64,000 nt of DNA from Acanthaster planci. Taxonomy: Eukaryota; Echinodermata; Asteroidea; Valvatida; Acanthasteridae. The translations under genes and the position numbers were made by a program. The stretch lies in contig NW_019091467.1 of assembly GCF_001949145.1 (NCBI RefSeq), forward strand, positions 291,103-355,102. Direction: 5' to 3'. Positions 1 through 14,000 of the stretch are shown here, in pieces. Under the pieces are notes generated by a model. It was given only the letters and a program-made list of their open reading frames with translations, was not told the DNA's origin and did not search any database. The stretch's first letter is position 1. Every line of letters begins with the position of its first letter.

Positions 1-3000
1 AATTCTCTTTAAAAAGGAACAGTTTTTTGACGGCTAGGAGCAATCGGTGAATTTACCTTGAAGTAATGCGCCTCTTTGACAATGTACTCATAGCATTGCG
101 GATTCATGAAAAAACTTCATCCAGGAATGCTGTCCGTGAAACTGAAACGAGTAGGCCTATAATGATAATGTACATGCGCGCACAATTGTGCTTTATGACC
201 ACACTTTCACGTCAGTTTCCACGTCAATGAAAGTCTAAAAAATCCATTGTTAGTTGATTCAATGATAACTACATGTATAAGCAAAGAAGAAATTAGGTCT
301 TAGAACACAAGTATCATAGTTTTTGTCAACGAAAATCCCTTTCACCAGGCTGCTCGGAAACAGCCGCCATATTTGGATCATACCATCATGCTCCAGGGGA
401 GATTATGAATTTGCAAAGTTTTCGTGGTAAGACAATCCTTTCCTCAAAAAATATTTAACTTCACACTGATCCAATTTATTTTCTAGTTTACACCTTGCAC
501 TCAGGTTCCTATAATTTCAGTTTACAATGCTTTTGGAGAATTTCTGTCAGTATATATTTCAGCTGCTGTTAGGTTTATCTATTCATTAACGGAGACTCCC
601 ACGACATCTACAAACACAAAAAAATTGGCGCCTGTTAAAAGACTGTGATGTGCAAAATATGAACTCCTATACAATGGTCGGACAACCATCGTCAAAAAAA
701 AAGAGAACAAAATTTCTGTTTCCCGAAAACTACAGCATTCTGGGAAGAAGTATTTTACAGATTGATTGAGGCTGTTACATGTACATGTGTATGTACCAAT
801 ACTTTCTTTCAAGTAAGATACTTCAGAATTATACAGTAGTCTGATATGGGGGGGTTATCATTGGTGTACACTACCTTTAAATCCAATCAAATATGACTTC
901 ATAGGCCTTGCTGACTAGTTCTTTGCTGAATAGTTTTATAGAGTTTCAACCACTCATTCACACTAGAAAGACCCAATGGTACAAATATGTACCTATTATT
1001 AATGCTATTAAAAAATCAGACCTTTTGAATTTGATTTCCCCAGCACATTCAAATTTTTTAACACTGGATCAATGGTCCAACAAATTGAATGGAAAGTTGC
1101 TACCCGCATCACGCTAATCCACTGAGATACTTCAAAATTTTCATGAAAAATGAGAAACTTGAATACAGTCGGCAATGCAAATTTGCATTGTGCACACAGA
1201 GCTTATTTATTGTGAGAGACGAAATAAGAATCTCTGACACAGAAATTAATTCATGACATGTACAGCGTCTGGAAACAAAGGTTTGTCAATCTGAAGAGAT
1301 TCCAAACTTTAAGGGTTTGGAGGATCACTCATATGACGGACGTGCTGTTCATCTTGCCTGTCAGTTTCTGAAGGCTTAAAAGATGGATGACCAGCCGTTT
1401 CCCAGACTGGGCAGGATGTAGTCGCACCAGAAGACCATCAATCAATCATACAGGGGAAACCCCGGCTCAGGGCAGAGGGAGGGAAGGACCAACAAACACG
1501 GGGAGCATCCCGCTAGCAGTCAATACAGGGGGAAATCACCGGCCAGGATTGACAGAGAGGCAGGACAGACCAGTTACGCTGACAAATCGTTCAACGACCA
1601 CAGTTAGTAACTCTAACGGACACTGTCCCTGGAGACTAAACAGATGAGACACAAGTTTGTTTCCTGCACACTTGGGCCACACCTGTGGTCACAGAAAACA
1701 ATATGGGTCATTCTGTGTCAAAATCCCCTGTAGGTACATGTAAGTCTTCCAAATCAGTCTACCTGATTAACTCCAAAATGTACACATACTGCTTTATCTC
1801 TTTTCCTTTCCCCCGTCCCACTTTGGAAGAAAGCGGGAAAAGTAAACAGAATTTTATTTTTAAAACAAGATACAGCTTTTAGAGAAAAACAGAGTGCATG
1901 GGCTATTTCAAATGGGACATAAAGCTCTCTCAGTTTTGCAATTTCTGTGCTTTGTTTGGTTTGAAGCACATTTATTTACAGCTTTTCTTCTGTTTATTGT
2001 CATACTCTATCGGTATAGCAAACTGCACTGTATGACTTGTTCAAGTATTTGGTTTGGCATCAACTGCATGGTAGCCATGACAAAGTGGAAAGATGAATTT
2101 CACAAAATTCCTTAGGGGCGAAACGTAACTCAAAATTTTCTGAAACTCCAGACAATTAAAGGTGCAGAAAAGTCGTTGACTGCACTGTTTCAGGCCATGG
2201 AAATTTTGTGAGTGCTACATCTGTGTTTCATGGGTCTGCAAGATAAACACAGTGTTTATTGTATCGGTACACATGCACCATATGTACATGCACTTGGCTT
2301 GTTTTCGCTAAACCTCATTGGCATATTAAAGATCTTTGATGCATGGTACGTGTAACTTACACTGGCAGGTTACTATATTGGCAGCTACTTGACCCAGCAT
2401 GAATGTCAACCATGATTATGAAATATTGTACACTGGGCATGCCAAATCTTGAGAAGTCTTGTCAAAACGTTTTTGAGGCATTTCTTAGTAATAGAAGGTA
2501 CACAGGTCAATAATTTGTGCCCTAACAAACAAGGATGTGGGCGGAAGCCATTGCCATTTTCGGATTATAAGGTCATTCCTGCTGTACTGTTTTCAAGAAA
2601 CAAGTCCTGGTCAGGGTTCAAGTGAAAAGAGGGGCAAACCTTCTGACACAAGTATCCAGTCCCTCCTATGACTGTCCATTTGCAGCCTGCCAAATCAGTG
2701 GTACGTGTTCACTGCCTCTCACCACCAACTGTGTAGACAATCCCCCCCCCAACCAGGAAACTGACTTCATGACTGACAAGTCGGGCCTGACCTCGGTCTA
2801 CCCACTGAAGTCACTGGTCATACCGGTACATGGAATCATCTGGCCGATGGGAATCAGTCAAACACACAAAAAAAAAACCAAATGGCAGAATCGGACAATA
2901 TGCAAAACAGACTGGCGCACACTGGATGGTACAAGCAGTTTTGATGCACAGTACATTGCACAGTGGGCATGCGTATGTAGGATATTTCAAACACCACGTC

Positions 3001-4902
3001 TAAAGTGCCGGGGGCATGACATGCCCAATGCCAGACAAGAACTTTTAGCTAAGGACAGAGTCACCCAAGGGGCTACCTGGGCAAGCCATGTGAGGGTAGA
3101 GAGGGATACAGGGAGAACCTCAAAGTACAGTAACCATCCAAATTACGGCAGGAAATCGACGCCAGCTCTCCCTCAAATTGAGTCAATCAATGACTTCCTT
3201 AAAGACAATTTGCGGTACATTCTCCACTGGTACATTCTTCGCTCCATGCAAGTATTTCGGGACCATTCCCAAATGGCAAGTTCCCCCCCCATGATTGCAC
3301 ATGAGGTACTTCCTCCTGAAAGCCCACACCCTCCCCTAATATGTAAAAAAAAACAAAAGAAAAGAAACGAAAAAGCCTTACCACCATTACAGTCCTCAAT
3401 CCTCCAATTTCAATATGATTTTACAACACCCTAGGGGGTTGGGATTAATCTTACGACATTTCCCATCAGTTTAAAAAAGGAAAGATCTGTGCTACGTCGA
3501 AAATTTGAACTACATGTAGACTTTCTGCACTTACTGGAATGAAAATAATGCTCTTTACGCATTTTGGTCAAATGCCGAAGAGAATAGTTGAATCTCGATA
3601 AAAAGCTCGGTTCAAACAAACTGCTGCTTTAAAGAACACATTTTGGGGCGACCCAATCTCCTGAACTGTTTGCTTTTCATTGTTGTCGGTTTTTTTCCAG
3701 TCCTTTTATACCGGTACATTTAGAACAAGGTCTGGTTTGAACAAAGCAAAGTTTGGCTAATTCCTGCAACCTTGTTATGATTAGAGTTGAATGCAACCCC
3801 AAGAGTGCATTGTCTTTTTGAGTGCAACTTTCTCCTCCCCTCCCATCCACCCCAAAACACCTGCTTTTGCACATTTTTGACAGGTTTGGTTCTGCAGAGT
3901 CCAGTCATAATCTTCTTGACACTTTGATCTTTCCAACACAAGTTTAAAAAAATTCCACAGTTCCATAAAAAGTCGATTGCTGAGCTGGTCCATCTGGTAC
4001 ACATGTGCAGCAAAAGGAAAGTGTTGCACTATATACTACAAACTAATCCGGGCACCAGCCTTCGGTCAAGGCAATCACCACACTTACTGGATTTCAGTCT
4101 ATGGTTGACCAGTGTGCAATCTGATTCACAACTGCAATGACTACCTTCACTATAAGAATATAATATCGAATCAGTGCTCTGAAATACATGTATGTGATTG
4201 CCGAGCTTTCAGAATCTGCTGGCCCTGAAGAAGGTACTCAGTTACCGAAAGCTCGGCAATCACATATTTCAGAGCACTGATTTGATATTATATTCTTGTC
4301 GATATTCTGATCACGGTGCTACGCAGCCCTTCCATATTTCTCTCATTTACTATAAGCTCCCTTTTCTGTTCATTGGCTTTTTAAAATACTTTTGCTACTG
4401 ATTTGTGTGGCAAAAATAATATTCCAACAGAGAAGACGTTATCTTGTTTCAACAAATAAGATGGCAGAAATACTGAAAGGAGCTAGCAGTGATCTGGCAT
4501 TTGCACGGATGATACACATTGGTGCGGATGACACACAGCCTGCTATGCTGCATAATTGATCTGAAGGGGTCTACAAGTACATGTACACAAAGTACCCTAA
4601 TTCCTATGGTACCATTACTGGACTACAGCATTCAACATGAAGACTCACAAAATAAATAGGTAGCCGCATTTTTTCAGCAGCAGGTTGTGAAAAGCACCCA
4701 CTGGTCTTTTGTTAAGAGAGAGATATATATATATATATATGCCTGGGCTATTTTCACTGCCATCTTATTAACTATTACGGCCACCTGGCCACAAGATCAC
4801 GTGCGCAGGCAGTGGCCTCGATTTGACTGTGTGGTGGCAAAGAGCTGTAGGTTGGGCTCAAGTAATATCAGAAATCTTTGCATGAGAAGCTTGCCGTCTT
4901 AC
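1..4902. other. FBXO11-like intron 4 (partial); no further exon found
   Basis: I see no continuation of the FBXO11 coding sequence on the minus strand here, so the intron exceeds 4.9 kb. It contains scattered ACATGTA motifs, a short (TA)n run near 4721-4740 and a fold-back element at 4155-4300. A 270-codon open frame at 2622-3434 (+) crosses C and A homopolymers, has no recognisable domain or splice context, and is not called. Confidence 0.6.
4155..4300. repeat. Fold-back (palindromic) MITE-like element
   Basis: The left arm (about 4155-4210) reads aagaatataatatcgaatca, then the agtgctctgaaat block and gattgccgagctttc. The right arm (about 4246-4300) returns as gaaagctcggcaatcacat, atttcagagcactga and tattatattctt. 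The loop holds ctgaagaaggtactcagtta. The right arm recurs at about 37105-37135, which shows a dispersed family. Confidence 0.75.
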
Positions 4903-5050
4903 CATACTGTGGGGTCCCCTGCTAACGTGTTGAACCGCTTGCAGACGCACAGCACGTTGCACAAGTCCTTCTCCAGCAGGTAGGAGAAGATCTTGAGCAG
5001 GATTTCAGATGGGACATGATACTGGAGGAAGTTGTCTTCGGGATTGGACA
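4903..5050 (-). CDS. FBXO11: FBXO11-like exon 4: F-box domain
   Basis: The exon is 148 nt between acceptor tctccctcgacag and donor TATG|gtaaga. It encodes SNPEDNFLQYHVPSEILLKI and the rest of an F-box: IFSYLLEKDLCNVLCVCKRF, then NTLAGDPTVW across the junction. The hallmark Leu-Pro/Val-Pro start, the IFSYL core, VCKRF and the terminal Trp are all present. Residues about 121-158 of the partial protein form the Skp1-binding helix bundle. Compared with the vertebrate LPDEVVLKIFSYLLEQDLC sequence, identity is high enough to assign FBXO11 rather than FBXL or other FBXO families. The next exon would encode the KRLYMEVFEYTRP region; I could not find it between 1 and 4900. Confidence 0.95.
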
Positions 5051-8000
5051 CTGTCGAGGGAGATATGCCAAAAGAGTCTCCGTCAGTGATGCAACCTCAC
5101 ATTGAACAAAACATCCATGGTTTACTCTATGTATTCACAGTGAAACGTTTCAGTGGACGAACAGTCAAATGTAAATACACAGAGCGTAAAATTATGGTCC
5201 AAGTTTGGACATTTTCTGACAACTTTTGGCATTTGTACGACCAAAAGCAGATGTGGTTGGGCAGCATGTTCAAAGGAAATCTAGAAGGTGAAAAGCCCAA
5301 CAGTAAAATCTTGTAGGGGTTTGACTCTGGCTTTTGTGCTTGTGAATTTAAACTTTGTCAGTGTTTCATAGTAATGCCATGCTGGTACTGTACGTGTATG
5401 TCTGATCAAAAGCTAAGCGGCAGAAACAAAAACTGATTGAACTGGCAAGCCTACTGATGTGTTCTGTCCCACTACTTGTCTGGCCTAATTTCACGGACTG
5501 CATAAGAAATCATATAACAGTAAAACGATACGAAAACAACTGAAGGAAACAATAAGAAACAAGTCACTGAGATCAAATTTACACTAAGACCTTATCTCCA
5601 TACACGTTTAGCGTACATGTATACCCGTGCGTAAATAAATGAAATGACTCCCACTTTCATAACAGTTCTCCTGGCAGAGTACCAATTTATCAGTGTGAAA
5701 TTCTGAGTCACATCTTTTCAAAGCAACATCCTGGGTGACTATATTTAATAAATGTCAAACTTATCCAAGAGCATTTCTTTCCCTCTTCCCATCTTCCAGG
5801 CACAACATGTCGCTTGTACATTCTCCTCTCCCCTCCCACCAGTTTCAGACAAATTTCATCCCAAATGTCAACCTGACATAACCAAACAGTCGTGCCAATA
5901 TGAGGATGAACTCCTGGAGATTAAAAATCAATCTTGAATTTTGTTCAGCTGTCACGCATTTCGCTGATTCAGTAATACACTAAAGATAATATATCTGCTA
6001 TGCCAACCATGCTCCAACAACAATACACATAATCTTTTCCAGGAACCTCGGAAGGGAGTCGGACTGGATTACGAAACTTTCCAATTTACACAGTTTGAGT
6101 TTGGACAGAGATCCTTGAATCAGTCATCAGACAGGATAGTTAAAATTGTACATTTTAGAGCTTTCAATGGCTAATGAAATGAATATTTAGACTGCACTCA
6201 CTTTTTGTGAACAGAAAGTACAAAATGCAGCAAAACCTAAATTCAACCTCTAAAGTTCTCTCACTTAACCTTGAAATCCAGACAAAATCCTGAGAAATCC
6301 CATACCTGGTAAAAGCTAACGAGATGTCAGTATGTTTGAAAAAAAAATCCTTTATCTAACCTCCAGTTTTTCCCTTCTAAGTATGTTTGCATAAGCAGGT
6401 TTACATTGAACCCCAAATCCCCTATGCATTTCGCTAACACCCTGCAGCATTAAGGACAAATGAAGTGTGAAAACAGAAAAGTACCCAACATCTGGATTCA
6501 ACATACATGTATCGCACATCCACAACTGGGATCAACCTGATCCACGCTGTTGGATCATGTTTGGCTAGGCAGGGTTCAGGTTATTAAGACCTGCCACCAC
6601 TGCAAGTAATCAATGATGCATGGCGTTTCCTCCTGTTCCTGTTCACGCCACGGAACATGTACATGTACTTGGAAAAGTTATTTGAACAAGTAAGTGGGCA
6701 CAGTCTATGCATGGAGGACGGGACAGACCATTCCTTCCTCCATGGTCAATGCTACATGTAGATAGGTTATAACAGTATCTGTTAATGTGGTCTTGTGGTA
6801 TCTTGGATGTCTTGTAATGTCTTGCACATCATGAATAGATCAGATAAGATGATCTTCAAATGCTCAATGTTAATTAGTGCTATGGTTTACAGTGTAAATA
6901 ATTTCATTGACGGCGACGGACTTAATGGTCCATTCCGTCAGTACATTCCACTGTCACTTGATACGAGTCATTCTATTGCACAAATGTGAAACATTCATAA
7001 CGTACTTTGTATACAACACCTGTATGCATGAATTATCTGATTGTATACTTGCTGACAGTTACGACAATTTATATAACGGGTTTTGCCCTTACCCAACATA
7101 TATATTGATAAACACTATATGCTCAGTGCTTGTCCGAGAGCTTGCGAAAAAATTCACAAGCTTACTCGGGTGGGACTCGAACCCACGACCTCCTGCTTAC
7201 TTACTCGTGGGTAAGCACTAAGCATACAGTGTTTATCAATATATATGTTGGGTAAGGGCAAAACCCGTTGTATAAATTAACATCTCCCCAATGCAAAATA
7301 CATCTTGAAATAGTTACAGCAATATTGTAAACAGGTGGCACAGCAAGTACTACTATTCAAGCAAATTTGAATTCTCAATTCTGATTGGTTGACCCCTGGC
7401 AACAACCAGTGTGATACACAACCGTATTGTATAGTTCATGTCAAACGCCGCATAATGTGCTATTCTAACTCTGCGCATTGTGCTATTTTTATGCTGACAG
7501 CAAAACGCAAAGGTGGCAAGTATGCGCATAGGCCCCTATAACATCTTTACGTTTGCTTGAAGATAAATTGTGGAAAAACGGAAAAAAGTAGAGTAATATA
7601 CGGGGCCAAAGGCCGAGTGGTATACAGGACACAGATGCACTTCATTATTCCATGTTCCACTCGCACTCATGTGATAACTAATAATGTATGCTTATTGACA
7701 GAGTGTACTTATTGGCTTGACTTGGCTTCAACATTTTTCCTTCACACTCACAGTTTACACTCTGGGCAGCCTGGTGGTGGGTGAGCCGCGATCTCTTGGC
7801 CTTGGACGCGGACACACTGATGGAAGTGGTACCTGAGGATGAGCCGGCCAGGATACCCTGTTGGGGGAGGGAACAAACAAAACCGTGAACACTTTAAGGA
7901 GTGAAAGGTTACTGACCTGCTCAGGGGGAAGGGGACAAGGGCTACACTTGAGTGGGGGGGGGATATGGGTAAGAATCAAGGACGATGACCTTTGAGCTAT

Positions 8001-11000
8001 CACCCGACCAAGCTCCCTAAGTACTGCGTAAAAGACAGCAGGCGCTGAGGGGTTTAGGACCATCGGGATAATGTGCTTGCTGCAGGGAGGGTGATGGTTG
8101 GGTTAAAGGGGATAACGACCCTGCGACATTATCAAAGATGCAAGGGGGTGGGAAATATAATGTATGGCTTCACACTGCATGCAGCATTCAACCCACATAC
8201 ACATACACTTATAATTAGAACATCAGGAAAATTACATCCAATGACTTGAATATCTGCCGTCACTTTCTTTGCGAAAAGAGTGTCTAACCCCCCCCCATTG
8301 TGCAAATTCAATATGAGATTCAAGCAATTGGTGCTGAAGCATCTCAGTATCAGGGGAGATACAGCACAGCGGCAAAACTAGAGACAGTTGAATACAAGTA
8401 CCCTCGTGTATGACCGGCCTAAACTGGCAAAAAGCAGATTGGTGGAAAAGGTGGCTGTGGCAGAATACACAAGTGTGGCATTTAACAGGACAACATCTAT
8501 TAATGGTTACAGAGAAGGGGGTTACCCTAACTGGACAGAGTTCCCAATCATCACCAGCCGGCAACCTACATGTACATGTATGTGAGGTCAGAGGGTAATA
8601 ACCCTACAGGCCTCATGGGGGAGGATAGGATTGGCGAATGCTCTCCTGGAGAACAGGGATGCCCAAAATTTGATCAATGCCTGGCTGGATCTGGGCAGCG
8701 TCAGATTCCAAACGCCCACTCTGACTCTCAGCTTACATGTATGGGTACATGTAGGTGTAGTTTCTTATGGACAATGGCATTTGTTCCAGCCAAACATCAG
8801 CCCCCATTTGGGTGTGCGTGGATGCACGGGAAATAGAAATCTCAACACCTCTCTTTGCTGCCTTTGCCGTTGACAAATTTGCAGGCTCACATTTTCAACG
8901 AAAACTGTAAAAACTGCAAAAACTGTCCTCAAAGTTAACCATGTCCATGTACATGTGTTAACCTGCTTAACCCCTTTACGCCGGGAGGCGGCTAGACACG
9001 CCATGAAATTGAGATCCTCAGCACGCTTTTCAGCTATTATTCTCGGCCCACGCTCGAGTTAACACGGTGAAAGAAGGCAGACCCTGGCTCTTGTATATAT
9101 GGTACCTGGTCTTTGTGTGTAGCCCAGAAATGAAAAGACCGAATTTGCATCATAATCACAATAGTCCCCACTTTGAAAAGAGGCAACGGCAATGTGGAAG
9201 CGTGAGTAGAGCCGCATGCCACCAAACAATCAGCCTGTGTGATTCAAAGCGTGCAGAGCACGCAGGGCCACAAACCGAGAATTTGCAGTTTGGCAGGTGG
9301 CCTTCGTGGCCATGCGAGGCTGGAATTCTTGGAGTCGGCTTTCGGGAAGAAACTCCCGTCGTCAAGGGGTTAACACGTGTAGCTTTCAACAGGAATGCAT
9401 AATTAACACTGTCTTCTTTTGAACCTTTACTCTACCAAGTACAAATAAATACTTGTACATACATGAACAGTAGAGTAACTGATATTGTAAGCCGCAGAAA
9501 TGTTTGAATTCCAGAAACCACTTAAGTACATGTACATATATCGATAGTTCTCTGCACTTGTATAAGAATTTCAAAACTGAAGGAAAAAAATTGAGACTGA
9601 ATATTTTTTTTTAATTTGATCAAGTTGTTACAAATTTAAAGAAAAGACACGGTCGCCTGTCTGACATGTGTTTTTCGCTGACCAAAAGTGTACATGTTTG
9701 GACCATGCTTGAACAGAACAATTGAAGGATATGAAGGATATTTGAATACTGAATGTGCAAAAAATCCAGCCAGCATGTAAAAAGAATAAGTGATCAAATT
9801 GCATTGGAGTGAATTGTCTTTTCTTATTTTTTATCACGACAAAGATTCCGCCACTGATCTACAGGTCTCACATTTGTGTCTACTCAAAGACAAATGCTAG
9901 GCTGATGGCATTGGCTGGTTCATAACAACAAATATATGGCAATACAGGGCAAAAAATTAATGAGTGCAGGTGGCTAAAATGCACCCGTTTATCTGCGAAA
10001 TGCACCTGTAAATCACAATGACAGGCGCAGGTACTTAGGCCTGTTTGATTCCATGTACCTGAACATTTTTACCGTTTGTATCTACTTTTGTCATAAAAAA
10101 TACCTGAACTTTAATTGTACTTCGGATCGGCCATGTCACGGAACCATAACACAGTACAATTTTGTTTACGATGTCACGTGACATCAACGAGCACACACCA
10201 CAGTCTCGCATGCGATGCATGCACACACGTGAATGTACACACACATACCTGCTGCCAACCAGTGTCACTATCTCGCTGAATGATCTGCACAGTGGCCGAG
10301 TCTGAATCGATACGGCTGGAATTTATACACGGTTGTATGGAAGCTGGCCCCCGTGTGTAAATTTAAGCTAAACAAGTGGATTCGGCTTAGGTTTCATTTT
10401 CACTGGTTCCAGTCACAGCTTGAACATGTGGTTTTTTCCAAAATAGCTGTAACCAGCTAAACCAAAGTCTCAGCCTAATCCACTCATTTCGTAAACGCTT
10501 GATTGCTGCATTTAGTTCCCTTTTACGTCTGTTTGCATATGCACGTTATAAAGGCCCGGTGCCCGACTTTTGCGTAGCGTCGCTATCACTAAGCACATGT
10601 TTGATATTCCAGTTGGTCGCATACTAACTACTAGTTGTACGTCTCGATCAAGGCTTTAATCTATGCCAAAGTCTAAGCCATAAGTTATCAGTGTCATTAG
10701 TTTAAACAAAAGCAACAGCAAGGACCAGGGTCTTTGTTTTTTTTTTCTTGAACATATGTCTTAAATATTGTATGGGAGCAACTTGCTCCCGTAAAGTGAC
10801 AAATTCAGCTGATTAGCCCAATTTCAAGCCCTGGCAATATTATATGCACCCAAGTGGTCAATAGACAGAATTTTCCATCTGTCTTAATTCTAAAGGATCA
10901 ACAGTTTTTTTTCATTCGAGATTTGCAAATAATTTTGAGATCTAGTGATATTTCACTGCGGTAAAGAAATGTCAACCCTTACTCATACAAGGGACCTTAC

Positions 11001-14000
11001 TCATACAAGGAACCTTACTCATACTAGGAACCTTACTCATCCTTGAAAATCTCAACACCATATATTAACTGAATGCACAAACAGTTGGATAGCTTAGGAT
11101 AGGTTAGAAAGCTTATTCCTCTCTGTAAATTCTGTAATTTAAATTTGTATGCAGGGAAGAGAGCTGAAAGAAGTAATTATAAGTTCACAAATTATTGATA
11201 ACTTCAGCAATCGACAAATATTGTAGTCTGCATAAACGAAAAGGCCCCCATACACTGCACCACACAGGCCATGACGAATCGCCTGTCCGATAGCCCACGG
11301 CAATCAAATTTTAATTCGGGTAATTAAATTTCTGACTAGCTGTGCCCATACGAGCAAGTCCAGAAAAGCTCACCTGCATTAGTAAACCAATCATTTTATG
11401 TGCTAAAGCTTAACTTTGAACATCAATGATAATTCCAATATGATAAAGAATAACCCCAACTTCACCCCACATTGCCCCATGCAGGTGTATGACATTCAAA
11501 TCAGCGAAGTTATCATCGACGTTGATATAAACAAACACAGTTTTCTCTCAGCTGATCAGGGTTTCCAATGCACGTTCTGAAACAGCATACACAATTGGCT
11601 GAGAGCACCATTTTTCAATTTTCGGAAATTTTGTTAACAAGATCAGAATTATTTAATAGATTAGGTGATGGGGTTGGCACTTCATTTCAGTCATTCTAGG
11701 GATTGTAATTACTTGGATGTAAAAAAAACCTTGTAGTAAATATAATTTTTGTGACCTACATTTAGCAATCAACAGTTTACAATAATAGTTAATCATCCTA
11801 CCGGTACAGAGCATAAAAGTATTAGAAACTCAGAGCATAAAAGTATTAAAAACTCAGAGCATAAAAGTATTAGAAACTCAGAGCATAAAAGTATAGAAAC
11901 TCAGAGCATAAAAGTATTAGAAAATCAGAGCATAGAAGTATTATAAACTAAGAGCATATAGTATCAGAAACTCAGCATAAAGTATTAGAAACTCAGAACA
12001 TATAAGTATTAGAAACTCTGAGCATAAAAGTATGAGAAACTCGGAGCATAGAAGTATTATAAACTAAGAGCATAAAGTATTAGAAACTCAGAGCATATAA
12101 GTATTAGAAACTCAGAGCATATAAGTATTAGAAACTCAGCATAAAGTATTAGAAACTCAGAGCATAAAAGAAATAGAAACTCAGAGCATAAAAGTATTAG
12201 AAACTCGGAGCATAGAAGTATTATAAACTAAGAGCATAAAGTATTAGAAACTCAGAGCATAAAAGTATCAGAAACTCAGAGCATAAAAGTATTAGAAACT
12301 CAGGGCATAAAAGTATTAGAGACTCAATTATAATACTACCGGTATTACATCAGATTCCTTATCCAAATTCTTACACAAGAAAATATTCCCACCTCGGGCC
12401 CTGGTTGTTAAACCACTTGCGTTTATTGCTGCTGTTAGTTGCATGTAAATGTACATGTATGCGCCTTGAAAAAGATGAACATGTATGTCTCCCTGTTTTG
12501 TAAGAGGTTACGTGTACGGTATGGAACAGTGGCAAAGGGACAAGACATGTACATAGACAAACACTAAGTGACTGACTCATTGTAAGCTTGATACAGTATC
12601 TATAGTGTGTCCATACATGTACAGATGTTTGTAAACAAGTAAATAATAAATAAAACAGTAAACACTGAATAATAAAAAGTGTACTGGTGGTTATTGTATC
12701 ATACATACCCGTAACAGCATGTACTGCACATGTACAGGTGAATACATCTTTGACAAAATGGTACATAAACATGTACTCTATACACATGAATAAAATTAGC
12801 ACGGAAGCATGCTTCTTTAAATGGAATACTGGTTCATGTATGCCATGAGTTACACTTGCACTTGTTGGGCGGGGGGTAGGACAAGCCGTACACATGTACA
12901 TTAGAGGTGTGCATTTGCGGGTATTTCTGAAACCGGGTACCGGTACCTTTTTTTTTTCAACATCGGGTACCTGGGTAACCGGAAAAGAGATCACTTAATA
13001 ACAAATGGCACTGCGCGCAACCCCGGTGGACCATGTGCCTGAAACATGGCTCTTTTTCGCACACAGGAAGCAAGCAGCACATTTTTCTCACGTCGGGGAT
13101 AATCTCTCCTACCTTTTTATCAAATGAACGAACATTAGAACAGACGAGAGCTGCAAACCACCAACGCACCAGCAACGGCTCACAGGAAATGTCCCTGATG
13201 CTGCATGACCACGTGCACGCGGAATACACGGGCACAAACAGTGAGCGCTGGTCGTGTCATGTGCAGACCAAATCAGTGCTATGTACGTCACAGGTTACAA
13301 GGCTTTTATGTACAAAAATACCTCCGTAACTCGAACAATGCCCACACCACTACATCCACTTATTTTGAAGTTTCTGATTCAAAAAACCGCCACCAGAATG
13401 CTTCAAACGGTGTTGAAAGTATCAGAAGTCTATATAGGGTTAGGAGTCATCACTGCCAAGTGCATTTCTTTTCTCACGGGGACTAGTTGTATGCACGTTG
13501 CAAAAAACTACCTGAAACTGCACACCTGGCTTACAAGCTGCTGAAGCTAACCTGATTGCTAATGCGGGCCAGATTGCAGTCCCCTTCAGGCAGTCCAAAT
13601 ACCAACAATGCAGTGGCCATGTGACCGCAAAAGGAAAGGTCATGTGACCACACATAGGGAAGCTCAAGTGAAAAAAATAGGATGGTGTGCAGTGCTTCAC
13701 TTTGTAAACAAGACTAAGCGATGCGAAAGTTTGGCCACACGAAGGTACCACGACAAAGTGGTTTATTTTAATGAATAATTTTTTCAGGATAACTCCATTT
13801 CCCTGAGGAACTTTAATGTATAAGTACTTTGACAAGTGACATTTGATTGGCCGACTGTATTATGACCTGTCAACATTTCCCTTTTTTTGAATGAAACACT
13901 TTGATTTGAAATGCTTTTGTGCATACAGAAAATATCCTTCCTTCCTTTTTTGTTCAATTCCACACCACCGAGGAAATTAAAATTGCTTTAATTTAAAAGT

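Noticed and set aside
2622-3434. 270-codon ORF on the plus strand
   Set aside because: It has no domain or signal, crosses poly-C and poly-A runs, lacks codon bias and splice context, and lies antisense in the FBXO11-like intron. It is the longest chance frame in a relatively stop-poor stretch.
7161-7200. Possible tRNA gene (B box with T-arm) on the minus strand
   Set aside because: Only the 3' half of a tRNA is recognisable; there is no complete acceptor stem or D arm. It is the loop of a fold-back repeat.
8388-8585. Plus-strand frame reading LVYDRPKLAKSRLVEKVAVA...
   Set aside because: It looks somewhat like protein but starts at TTG, overlaps two other open frames, has no splice signals and is antisense in an FBXO11 intron. 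Not enough support.
10249-10315. Coding-looking minus-strand segment RIDSDSATVQIIQRDSDTGW ending at a gtatgt donor
   Set aside because: Its exit phase would fit FBXO11 exon 3, but the acceptor is poor, its entry phase matches neither exon 1 nor exon 2, and the established exons already account for the conserved protein.
12371-12994. 207-codon ORF on the minus strand
   Set aside because: It spans ACATGTA-rich DNA and the left end of the hAT-like element. The residue pattern (Cys, Thr, His, Val) is that of the repeat read as protein.
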